Assembly: GCA_013331265.1 (NCBI GenBank)
Contig: DUGS01000176.1
Span: forward strand, 38,490-53,348
Reading direction: 5' to 3'
DNA from: Methanosarcina sp.
GTDB taxonomy: Archaea > Halobacteriota > Methanosarcinia > Methanosarcinales > Methanosarcinaceae
Length of the DNA: 14,859 bases
In this document: positions 1 through 6,198 of the stretch, piece after piece
Layout of the letters: each line of letters opens with the position of its first letter
Position numbering within the stretch: position 1 is the first letter of the stretch
The notes under the pieces: model-generated
Told to the model about the DNA's origin: nothing
Database searches by the model: none
Seen by the model: the letters and a program-made list of their open reading frames with translations, nothing else
Made by a program: the position numbers and the translations under genes

Positions 1-40
1 GACTCAAGATTACTAGACTCAAGAGATTCAGAAATTTTAT

Positions 41-69
41 GAGAAATAAAATTAGAGAGAAATAAAATT
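41..69. repeat. Two-copy 16-bp tandem repeat
   Basis: GAGAAATAAAATT occurs at 41-53 and again at 57-69, a period of 16 bases. A second short repeat, GACTCAAGA, lies just before it at 1-9 and 16-24. Both are AT-rich slippage-type repeats in non-coding DNA with no assigned role. Confidence 0.6.
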
Positions 70-321
70 GAAGAAGGCTTGTAGAAGGAATTTTCTTTAC
101 TTATAGTAATAGTTTGTTTATTACAGAATATATTTTTTTACATTTGAATATATGCTGGGAATATCCTTTACTAATATATTCTAATGTTTTCGAGGAATAA
201 ATCCATATATATGTTGTCCATACCTATATCCATTAAAGTGCCTTCCACGCCAGATAAAGTCTTCTGTGCTTGAAAATGTTCTCATAAATCAGGCATTTTT
301 TTAAAAACAGAATCCCTCAGA

Positions 322-390
322 TTTGTTATCATATTTGGTAACAAACAACTATCTTTGTATACAAAGTAAGAGGGTAATTGTATCCAAAGT
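322..390. promoter_or_regulatory. Clustered palindromes, candidate operator
   Basis: TTTGTTATC at 322-330 is matched by GGTAACAAA at 337-345 (one G-T mismatch, 6-base spacer). CTTTGTATACAAAG at 353-366 is a perfect 14-bp palindrome. A related motif, ATTGTATCCAAAGT, follows at 377-390, 23 bases from the equivalent TTTGTATACAAAGT at 354-367, close to two helical turns. Such spacing is typical of a dimeric regulator bound twice on one face of the DNA. The nearest gene to the right is nrdH, more than 350 bases away, so the target is uncertain and may lie to the left of the window. Confidence 0.35.
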
Positions 391-748
391 TGGGTTGAAA
401 AACCATTATAAGTAAGATCGGGCATCTAGAATAATTACCTGGAAATAAAGATAAACTTCGCTCAATAGAGTGAAAAACGATATCTAAAGGGCACTCTTTA
501 GAAACGGTATGCCCTGTTCCGATGTTGCTGACTGGTCTGGAAGAGTTATTATACAATTAGTGGGTTGGCTAAGGAATGGTACCCGTGCTGGGTTTTATTT
601 TGTTGCTGTGATGCGCTCTGCGTCGGCACAATCCCTCCTTGCACACTGGAAATAAAAGTAGAATGTAATAAAGATGCATGTAAAAGGCATGCAAGATTGA
701 AATAAAAATAAGAGAAATGTTGTACCATAAATAAGAGGGGCGTAAAGT

Positions 749-1000
749 ATGAAAAAGGTAATAGTTTACACAACCGAACGTTGTCCTAAATGCAATAAAT
801 TGAAGAAATTTTTGGAAGCAAATTCAGTACCTTTCGAAGTAGCAGATATGTCCACACCGGAAGCCCTTACCGAGCTGCGTTTTAATGGAGTATTTACGGT
901 GACAGCGCCTGTTTTACAGATCAATAATGAATTTCTAACTTATACAGAGATCTTCCGCGGAGAGGAAGTAAACTCGGAAAAAGTTCTGGGAATTGTTTGA
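749..1000 (+). CDS. nrdH: NrdH-like glutaredoxin/thioredoxin-fold redoxin
   Basis: This 83-residue cytoplasmic protein has the size and motifs of a small redoxin: a beta strand, then the redox-active CPKC motif at residues 12-15, and a TAP sequence near residue 52 supplying the cis-proline of the thioredoxin fold. It probably delivers electrons to reduce the disulfide formed in NrdD at each turnover. In Methanosarcina barkeri the class III reductase has been reported to use an NrdH-type redoxin, itself reduced by a ferredoxin:disulfide reductase, in place of formate. Placement 91 bases upstream of nrdD on the same strand supports this. The start ATG is preceded by an AGAGGGG element about 10 bases away, a modest ribosome binding site. 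Family assignment is firm; the partner is inferred from context and the known relative. Confidence 0.88.
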   Translation: MKKVIVYTTERCPKCNKLKKFLEANSVPFEVADMSTPEALTELRFNGVFTVTAPVLQINNEFLTYTEIFRGEEVNSEKVLGIV

Positions 1001-1091
1001 CCAGGCATGAAATTTAAAAAAGATTAAAAACTTTGAAGATTCAACTTTACAGACTCCATCCTATCATTAAACGATTACTGAAGATGAGAAA

Positions 1092-3548
1092 ATGACAGGC
1101 GAGATTTTCTTAACCAATGACGAATTATCTGACAGCCAGCCAGTGCAAAATGCACTTACCGGGCTATCCATCTCTTCCCTCCCCAAAAGTGACCAGTTAT
1201 CTGACAATCAGCCCGTGCAAAATGCACTTACCGGGCTATCCATCTCTTCCCTCCCCAAAAGTGACCAGTTATCTGACAATCAGCCCGTGCAGAAGACACT
1301 TGATGGACTGTCCGTCTCCCCCCTCCCAAAAGTCAGGACAACAGAAGGTTTCATTCTTAACTGGGACAGGAATATCATTGTAAACCAGCTTTTGAAAGAA
1401 ACTAAATTGAGCGAGATATTCTACAGCAAGCCTGCAATCACAAAAGAAGAAGCTGTTGATATTGCAAAAGAAGCCGAAAAAATCATCCGCAAAATGAATA
1501 TTAAGTTCCTTTCAGGCCCTCTTATCCGGGAAATAGTAAACAATATTCTGCTCGACAGAGGACATGTGGAATGGAGAAATATAATGACAAGAGTCGGAGC
1601 ATCTGTTTATGATGCTTATGAAATCGACTCCGGATACGGTTTTGGAGCAAACGATAACGCAAACCAGTTGAATAATGCCGAAACCTCACATAAAAGAAAA
1701 GCCGACAAAATGTCAAAAGAGCAAAATCTCCTCCTGATGCCAAAGGAACTTGCAGATCTGCACTTAAACGGCGATTTCCATATCCATGACCTCGAATACA
1801 TGGGAACAAGGCCTTTTTGCCAGGACTGGGACCTTCGCTACTTCTTTTACTACGGGCTCATGCCTGATGGGGTAGGAACACAGTCAAGTGTTGCAAAGCC
1901 CGCAAAGAATGCAGAGGTAGCTTTCCTGCACGCTGTAAAGGCGATGGGGTCGGCTCAGACAAATTTCGCCGGCGGACAGGGCTTTTACAATTTCCTGACC
2001 TTTATCGCTCCTTATCTTGAAGGCAAGTCCGAAGTTGAGATCAGGCAGCTCATGCAGATGTTCGTCTATGAAATGATGCAGATGATGTGTGCAAGAGGCG
2101 GACAGACTGTCTTTTCTTCAGTCCAGCTCTCCCCCGGCGTCCCTAAGCTCTGGAGAAATATTCCGGTTGTTGCTATGGGCAAGGTCTGGGACGGAAAGCG
2201 GGCGCCCCTCAGGACCTACGGAGAATTCGAAAAAGAAGTCCGTCTCGGGTTTAAGGCCCTTATGGACGTTATGCTTGAAGGAGACGCCTGGGGCAAGCCT
2301 TTCAGCTTCCCGAAACCAGAAATCTCTCTCGAACCCGACTTCATGGAAGAAGACGAAAGCTTTAACAGGGCTCACCCAGAGCTTCCGACTTACAAAGAGC
2401 TCTACAGGCTGACCTTTGAACTGGCTGCCAAATTCGGGACTCCTTACTTTGACAACCAGCTTCCTGAGTACAGAGGTGCAGGAGAAGGAATTTCATGTTA
2501 CCAGTGCTGTGCTTACCAGTTTTCTGCAAACCCTACCGATGATAAGGAATTTGATGACAAGCTGCATTTCAGGAAAGGAAAGCACTTCTCAATGGGCTCA
2601 TGGATGGTCCTGTCCTTAAACTGCCCGAGAGCTGCATACAGGGCTGAATATGATGATGAGAAGCTTTTCACCGAGCTCAAGAACCTGATGAACAGAGGTA
2701 TAGAAGTCTTCAAAATCAAGCGTAAATGGATGAACAGCCTGATCAAGAAAAACAGAATTCCTTTTGCAGCCCAGTGCCCAAAAGACCCGAACACAGGGAA
2801 AAAAGGAGCGATGGCTGTGGACTTTGACAGCCTTGTATATACTATTGGAGTTATAGGGATCAATGAGATGGTCCAGTACCATACAGGCTACCAGATCCAT
2901 GAGTCTCCTATTGCGTATAAGCTTGCCATAAGGGCTATGTTCGAAATGAAAATGCATGCCCAGAAGCTCTCGAAAGAAAACGGCATGGAAATCGCCCTTG
3001 CAAGGACTCCCGCGGAAACTACAGCCCAGCGCTTTGCAGTCTCGGACCTCCTGCACAAAGAATATGCTGACAAAGCAAAGCTCACAATTAAAGGAGACCT
3101 GAAAGCCGCAATGAAGGAATTCAACGAAACAAGGGACCTGCCAATTTACTATACTAACGGGACCCATATCCCTCCCGGAGCCGATGTCTCCCTGCCTGAA
3201 AGAATAAAATATGAGCACACTTTCTTCCCGATAGTAGACGGAGGAAATATCATGCATATCTGGCTTGGGGAAGGAAAGCCTGACCCTGACGGCCTGCAGG
3301 AGCTTGCCATGCATATAGCAAAAAACACTCAGACGGGTTATTTTGCCTTTACAAGGGACATGACCGTATGTACTGACGAAGGGTATGTAACTGCTGGCCT
3401 CCTGGACAAATGTCCGAAATGCGGATCTGAAAATGTGCAGCACCTCTCAAGAATTACCGGATACCTCCAGTCTGTCGAAGGCTGGAACAGGGGTAAGCGC
3501 CAGGAACTCAAGGACAGGAAAAGATACAGCACAAGGGAACTCAGGTGA
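1092..3548 (+). CDS. nrdD: Anaerobic (class III) ribonucleoside-triphosphate reductase, large subunit
   Basis: The 818-residue glycyl-radical enzyme reduces ribonucleoside triphosphates to deoxyribonucleotides in the cytoplasm. Residues 10-81 form three 24-residue repeats. An ATP-cone allosteric domain follows (about 82-170, starting VRTTEGFILNWDRN). The ten-stranded barrel holds a cysteine cluster CYQCC (C469, C472, C473), candidate thiyl and redox cysteines. Near the C terminus are C760, C774 and C777, then RITGY with the radical glycine at G790, stored there by NrdG. The usual zinc site has two CxxC pairs; here the first reads CTDEG, so the second cysteine is replaced by E763. The ATG has only a weak ribosome binding site (GATGAG). 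The next in-frame methionine lies beyond the repeats, and the repeats keep frame and amino-acid pattern, so I keep this start. Neighbours nrdH and nrdG confirm the assignment. Confidence 0.96.
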   Translation: MTGEIFLTNDELSDSQPVQNALTGLSISSLPKSDQLSDNQPVQNALTGLSISSLPKSDQLSDNQPVQKTLDGLSVSPLPKVRTTEGFILNWDRNIIVNQLLKETKLSEIFYSKPAITKEEAVDIAKEAEKIIRKMNIKFLSGPLIREIVNNILLDRGHVEWRNIMTRVGASVYDAYEIDSGYGFGANDNANQLNNAETSHKRKADKMSKEQNLLLMPKELADLHLNGDFHIHDLEYMGTRPFCQDWDLRYFFYYGLMPDGVGTQSSVAKPAKNAEVAFLHAVKAMGSAQTNFAGGQGFYNFLTFIAPYLEGKSEVEIRQLMQMFVYEMMQMMCARGGQTVFSSVQLSPGVPKLWRNIPVVAMGKVWDGKRAPLRTYGEFEKEVRLGFKALMDVMLEGDAWGKPFSFPKPEISLEPDFMEEDESFNRAHPELPTYKELYRLTFELAAKFGTPYFDNQLPEYRGAGEGISCYQCCAYQFSANPTDDKEFDDKLHFRKGKHFSMGSWMVLSLNCPRAAYRAEYDDEKLFTELKNLMNRGIEVFKIKRKWMNSLIKKNRIPFAAQCPKDPNTGKKGAMAVDFDSLVYTIGVIGINEMVQYHTGYQIHESPIAYKLAIRAMFEMKMHAQKLSKENGMEIALARTPAETTAQRFAVSDLLHKEYADKAKLTIKGDLKAAMKEFNETRDLPIYYTNGTHIPPGADVSLPERIKYEHTFFPIVDGGNIMHIWLGEGKPDPDGLQELAMHIAKNTQTGYFAFTRDMTVCTDEGYVTAGLLDKCPKCGSENVQHLSRITGYLQSVEGWNRGKRQELKDRKRYSTRELR
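1119..1334 (+). repeat. Three 72-bp in-frame tandem repeats in the nrdD 5' end
   Basis: Units lie at 1119-1190, 1191-1262 and 1263-1334. Each encodes 24 residues of the pattern D-x-LSD-x-QPVQ-x-x-L-x-GLS-x-S-x-LPK. The exact match between 1143-1219 and 1215-1291 is 77 bases, longer than the 72-base period, so the latest duplication is recent. Unit 3 has diverged at its 3' half yet keeps the hydrophobic pattern. Units 1 and 2 each contain GTGCA-AAA-TGCAC (1143-1155 and 1215-1227), a small hairpin. The peptide is probably a flexible or helical linker in front of the ATP cone; unit 3, adjoining the cone, may be the ancestral copy. Confidence 0.93.
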
Positions 3549-3567
3549 GCTCCCTTAAATCTTTTTT
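3533..3567 (+). terminator. Hairpin with T-run across the nrdD stop codon
   Basis: AAGGGAACTC (3533-3542) pairs with GAGCTCCCTT (3547-3556), one mismatch, loop AGGT, followed by AAATC and six Ts at 3562-3567. The nrdD stop codon TGA (3546-3548) sits in the loop and the start of the right arm. The form is that of an intrinsic terminator, but nrdG begins only 44 bases after the stop, so it may be an attenuator or a processing and stability element. The same TCCCTT (3551-3556) can pair instead with AAGGGA (3574-3579), and TTTTACGTAAAA (3564-3575) is a perfect palindrome. Confidence 0.45.
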
Positions 3568-3591
3568 ACGTAAAAGGGAAATGGTAACGCC

Positions 3592-4371
3592 ATGAAAGTA
3601 AATTACGCAGGCACTGTCCCGATTTCAACCCTTGACTGGACAGGAAAATCTGCTGTCACTATCTTTTTTCGGGGATGCCCTCTACGCTGCCCTTACTGTC
3701 AGAACCATCCGTACCTTGAAGGGGCGGGCTTTGTGGAACTTGAATTTGTGAAAGATCAGATTAAAAGCTCGAAGCCTTTTATAAGTGCGGTCGTTTTTTC
3801 AGGAGGTGAGCCCCTTATGCAGGAGGCTGTTATTCCCCTTGCTGAGTTCGCAAAAAATCTCGGGCTTTTAGTCGGAATCCATACAAACGGCTGCTATCCT
3901 GAGAGGACAGCCGAAATGATTGAAAGGAAGCTTGTTGACAAGTTTTTCATCGATTTAAAAGCCCCTCTCGACAATCCAGAGCTCTATGGAAAGGTTACAG
4001 GATGTGAGACTAGAGGAGTAGATATTCCCCTTTCCAGGACACCTGAGAAGATTACTGCAGCCGTTGTAAAAACGATAAAGACCGTAGATACCAGCGGCCT
4101 TGAGCTGGAACTCCGAACAACAGTAATCAGGGACTTTATCGGAAGCGAGGAGGAAATATTACGGATAGTAACCTGGATTTTAGAAAACGTGAATAACAGA
4201 GAAGTTACCTATGTACTGCAGCAGGGAATACCGGAACACAGCATGCAGGAGGATCTCAGGGAAATAAGAGTTCTTGAAAGAGGAGAACTTTTAGAACTTG
4301 GAAAAATAGCAAAAGGTTTCCTGGGAAAAGTTAGGATCAGGACAAAAGAAAAAGGCGAAGAGATTGTTTGA
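3592..4371 (+). CDS. nrdG: Anaerobic ribonucleotide reductase activating protein, radical SAM
   Basis: The 259-residue radical SAM enzyme uses a [4Fe-4S] cluster and S-adenosylmethionine to abstract hydrogen from the NrdD glycine (probably G790). The cluster motif CPLRCPYC is at C29, C33 and C36, and the SAM-binding GGEP is at residues 71-74; a DLKAPLDNPELY stretch further on is typical of this activase group. It is longer than the bacterial enzymes of about 155 residues and matches the longer archaeal form. The gene follows nrdD by 43 bases on the same strand. No clear ribosome binding site precedes the ATG (only GGAAATGG about 6-13 bases before it), so translation may depend on coupling to nrdD. 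Homologous activases for other glycyl-radical enzymes share these motifs; the neighbour decides the call. Confidence 0.93.
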   Translation: MKVNYAGTVPISTLDWTGKSAVTIFFRGCPLRCPYCQNHPYLEGAGFVELEFVKDQIKSSKPFISAVVFSGGEPLMQEAVIPLAEFAKNLGLLVGIHTNGCYPERTAEMIERKLVDKFFIDLKAPLDNPELYGKVTGCETRGVDIPLSRTPEKITAAVVKTIKTVDTSGLELELRTTVIRDFIGSEEEILRIVTWILENVNNREVTYVLQQGIPEHSMQEDLREIRVLERGELLELGKIAKGFLGKVRIRTKEKGEEIV

Positions 4372-4391
4372 TTCGTTCTGGGTCATCAGGC

Positions 4392-4466
4392 AAATTTATC
4401 CAGACCTGATAAGCAGTAAATTTATCAGACCTGATAAGCAGTAAATTCATCCAGACCTGACTAATA
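4392..4466. repeat. Three-copy direct repeat of about 26 bp
   Basis: AAATTTATCCAGACCTGATA with AAGCAGT (4392-4417) is followed at once by a 25-base copy lacking one C (4418-4442) and a third, diverged copy beginning AAATTCATCCAGACCTGA (from 4443). Each unit contains CAGACCTGA. An ATCAGG at 4385-4390 can pair with CCTGAT at 4405-4410. There are too few and too short units, and no spacers, for a CRISPR array. The repeat lies directly downstream of nrdG. Confidence 0.7.
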
Positions 4467-4470
4467 ACAC

Positions 4471-4497
4471 TTTTTGCTGACAGTTTTCCCTTTTTTA
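4471..4497 (+). terminator. T-rich candidate terminator after nrdG
   Basis: TTTTTG at 4471-4476 and TTTTCCCTTTTTT at 4484-4496 are T-tracts about 100-125 bases after the nrdG stop. Archaeal RNA polymerase can terminate at such runs without a hairpin. Support is composition and position only. Confidence 0.35.
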
Positions 4498-4547
4498 CCT
4501 TTCTCAAAATATATCTTAATTCGTTTTTTCTCTTCATGGCATGAAAT

Positions 4548-4581
4548 TAATTTGATTTGAAAAGTAATTTGATTTGAAAAG
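4548..4581. repeat. Perfect 2 x 17-bp tandem repeat
   Basis: TAATTTGATTTGAAAAG occurs at 4548-4564 and is repeated exactly at 4565-4581. It is non-coding and of slippage type; no function is evident. Confidence 0.75.
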
Positions 4582-4865
4582 TACTTTCGTTTCTTTGTGC
4601 ATGTTAATGAAGAATTTTATGCTTTTTTGATGCACAGATCTTTACAGGAAAATATGTTTTTAGGTTCAAATTCATTTGAAGTTTACAAAAGTCTTATACA
4701 TGTCGAAGAATAAAAAGAACTTGATTCAACCCCTGATAAAACCCTTGATCTGGATTTGAGCTCCGGAGATAAGACTGATATTTTGGAGCGCTTTCCATAG
4801 CATCTCTGTTAATAATCTGCTGTATTCCTGACAATATATCGAAAACTCGTATATGCATGTCACCA

Positions 4866-4898
4866 AACTTTTGTGTAACCTCCAGGGTTACAAAAGTT
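4866..4898. promoter_or_regulatory. Imperfect 13-bp inverted repeat upstream of thiL
   Basis: AACTTTTGTGTAACC (4866-4880) faces GGTTACAAAAGTT (4886-4898) across a 5-base loop TCCAG. Thirteen pairs form, with a 2-base GT bulge in the left arm. No T-run follows on either strand, so it is not an obvious terminator. It lies about 90 bases before the thiL start, a suitable place for an operator or a 5' leader stem. It has none of the conserved parts of a TPP riboswitch. Confidence 0.4.
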
Positions 4899-4965
4899 AA
4901 ATAAAGGAGAGAAACTCAGTCCATTTTAGCCCGGAGAAGGCTACGTATCTATAGAAAAAGAAAGC

Positions 4966-4981
4966 GGAAGTAATCGCTTCC
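4966..4981 (+). promoter_or_regulatory. Small hairpin in the ribosome binding position of thiL
   Basis: GGAAG (4966-4970) pairs with CTTCC (4977-4981), six bases before the thiL ATG. The only purine-rich, Shine-Dalgarno-like sequence near the start (GCGGAAG) is the left arm of this stem, so it would be hidden when folded. Five pairs is weak evidence. Confidence 0.25.
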
Positions 4982-4986
4982 AAAAA

Positions 4987-5994
4987 ATGACCATGAAAGA
5001 AACAAAAGTATCTTCAATCGGAGAGCGCGCTCTAATCTCCCGCTTATCTGAGATATTCAATGCCCCTGAAGGAAAGGAAAGAGGACAGGAAGGAATCATT
5101 ATAGGTGCCGGTTCCGATGACTGTGCCGTCCTTGACCTGAAAGGTGAAGACTGTCTGGTTGTTACGACTGATATGCTGCACAGGACTACGGATTTCCCCG
5201 CAGAGATGACTCCCTGGCAGATGGGTTGGATGTCCGCAGCCGTAAACCTGAGCGATATCGCTGCCATGGGTGCAGAACCCACAGGACTGCTAATGGCAAT
5301 AGGAATGCCTTCGGATACCGAAATTGATTTTGTCGAAGAGCTTGCAAGAGGCATACAGGCATGTGTCGAGTTCTGTGGGACCACTGTTATAGGAGGTGAC
5401 ATTGATACCCATGCTGAACTGACAATTACAGGGACAGCCCTGGGAAGAGTTAAAAAAAGCCAGCTCCTCCTGCGAAAAGGGGCAAAGCCCGGAGATCTTG
5501 TCTGTATTACAGGATATACAGGGTCAGCCGGAGCTGCCCTTAAGGCGGTTCTATCAAAAAAATCTGTCAGTGAAACCGTCCTGAAGGCTCTTTTTGAACC
5601 AGTCCCCCGCACAAGGGAAGCTAGAGTGCTGGCTGAGTCGGGTGCGGTAACATCCATGATGGATACAAGTGACGGACTTGCTATGTCTCTTTATGACCTT
5701 TCCAGGCAGAGTAAAGTAGGTTTTAAGATAAGGGAAAATACCCTTCCCATCCTTCCGGAAGTCAGAGAGTTCGCTTCAGGTCCAGAGGAACTGCTGGAAT
5801 TCGCACTTTACACAGGCGGAGACTTCGAACTCATTTTCACAGTTGACCCGAAACGGCTGAAAAAAGTACAAAATATATGTAACTTGACCATCATAGGGGA
5901 ATGCACAAAGTATGAAACTGGTATTATGCTTGAATCCCCTGAATGCAGGCTGACAGCTATAAAACAGTTGGGATACCAGCAGCTAAAAACCTGA
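4987..5994 (+). CDS. thiL: Thiamine-monophosphate kinase
   Basis: The 335-residue cytoplasmic enzyme phosphorylates thiamine monophosphate with ATP to give thiamine pyrophosphate, the last step of cofactor synthesis. It belongs to the AIR synthase-like (PurM) fold. Visible ThiL motifs in order are GAGSDDCAVLDL (metal and ATP-binding aspartates), TTDMLHRTTDFP, AAVNLSDIAAMGAEP, IGGDID, and MMDTSDGLAMSLYDLSRQ, all in family order; the length is usual. The start is the first ATG (4987); a second ATG two codons on (4993) is equally possible, and neither has a clean ribosome binding site. It appears to be transcribed alone: 615 bases separate it from nrdG and 204 from the surface protein. It has no visible functional link with the neighbours. 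Confidence 0.94.
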   Translation: MTMKETKVSSIGERALISRLSEIFNAPEGKERGQEGIIIGAGSDDCAVLDLKGEDCLVVTTDMLHRTTDFPAEMTPWQMGWMSAAVNLSDIAAMGAEPTGLLMAIGMPSDTEIDFVEELARGIQACVEFCGTTVIGGDIDTHAELTITGTALGRVKKSQLLLRKGAKPGDLVCITGYTGSAGAALKAVLSKKSVSETVLKALFEPVPRTREARVLAESGAVTSMMDTSDGLAMSLYDLSRQSKVGFKIRENTLPILPEVREFASGPEELLEFALYTGGDFELIFTVDPKRLKKVQNICNLTIIGECTKYETGIMLESPECRLTAIKQLGYQQLKT

Positions 5995-6105
5995 AACAGT
6001 TGAAAGGTCCTCTTTATTAAAAATTGACGCTAACCACATATAATAAAATCCAACACAAATACCAGAATCCGATAAATAAAATTAATGGCCATTGATGGAA
6101 AAAAA

Positions 6106-6115
6106 TTTATAAATA
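6106..6115 (+). promoter_or_regulatory. TATA box for the surface-protein gene
   Basis: TTTATAAATA, preceded by a run of As that could serve as the BRE, lies 84-93 bases before the start codon. Initiation about 25 bases downstream would give a leader of about 60 bases. A purine-rich AGAAGGA at 6186-6192, six bases before the ATG, is the ribosome binding site. Confidence 0.55.
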
Positions 6116-6198
6116 CCACGAAAAATCGATCAAAGTTCAGGTTAAGTTGACATAAAATTCAGAAATATAATTTATGCACAAGGTTAGAAGGATAGAAC

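Larger units (their letters stand above)
1..748. other. AT-rich intergenic region upstream of nrdH
   Basis: No convincing gene is visible. The open frames on the minus strand (329-556 and 549-773) have low-complexity, hydrophobic or serine-rich translations with no family resemblance, and no ribosome binding site. The stretch holds short direct repeats (41-69), two palindromes (322-345 and 353-366) with a related half-copy at 377-390, and a 6-bp inverted repeat TGCATG/CATGCA at 675-693. About 560-660 is richer in GC than its surroundings but has no sustained reading frame in a sensible context. The region probably carries the promoter and a long leader of the nrdH-nrdD-nrdG unit. Several TATA-like stretches exist (for example near 127-140 and 205-215), so no single promoter can be chosen. 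Confidence 0.5.
4372..4986. other. Repeat-rich intergenic spacer between nrdG and thiL
   Basis: No gene is supported here; the 66-codon minus-strand frame at 4337-4537 is partly made of the repeats described separately and has no ribosome binding site. Visible contents are a three-copy repeat (4392-4466), a T-rich stretch after nrdG (4471-4497), a 17-bp tandem duplication (4548-4581), an inverted repeat TTCAAA/TTTGAA (4665-4680), a strong imperfect inverted repeat (4866-4898) and a small hairpin immediately upstream of thiL (4966-4981). The composition is strongly AT-rich. Confidence 0.55.

Noticed and set aside
329..773. Two minus-strand open frames of about 75 codons before nrdH
   Set aside because: Low-complexity hydrophobic or serine-rich translations, no ribosome binding site, one overlaps the nrdH start, and the DNA holds palindromes typical of a control region.
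2616..3443. 275-codon minus-strand open frame inside nrdD
   Set aside because: It is antisense to conserved catalytic regions of nrdD; its length follows from nrdD codon bias, and its translation resembles no protein family.
4392..4466. Possible CRISPR array
   Set aside because: Copies are adjacent with no unique spacers, differ in length, and no cas gene is present.
4661..4690. GGTTCAAATTC resembling a tRNA T-arm
   Set aside because: The flanking bases do not form the T-stem, and no acceptor, D or anticodon arm can be drawn.
4748..4765. TGATCTGGAT resembling part of a TPP riboswitch upstream of thiL
   Set aside because: The other conserved parts (CTGAGA, GCCAGCG and the closing stem) are missing nearby, so the match is probably chance.
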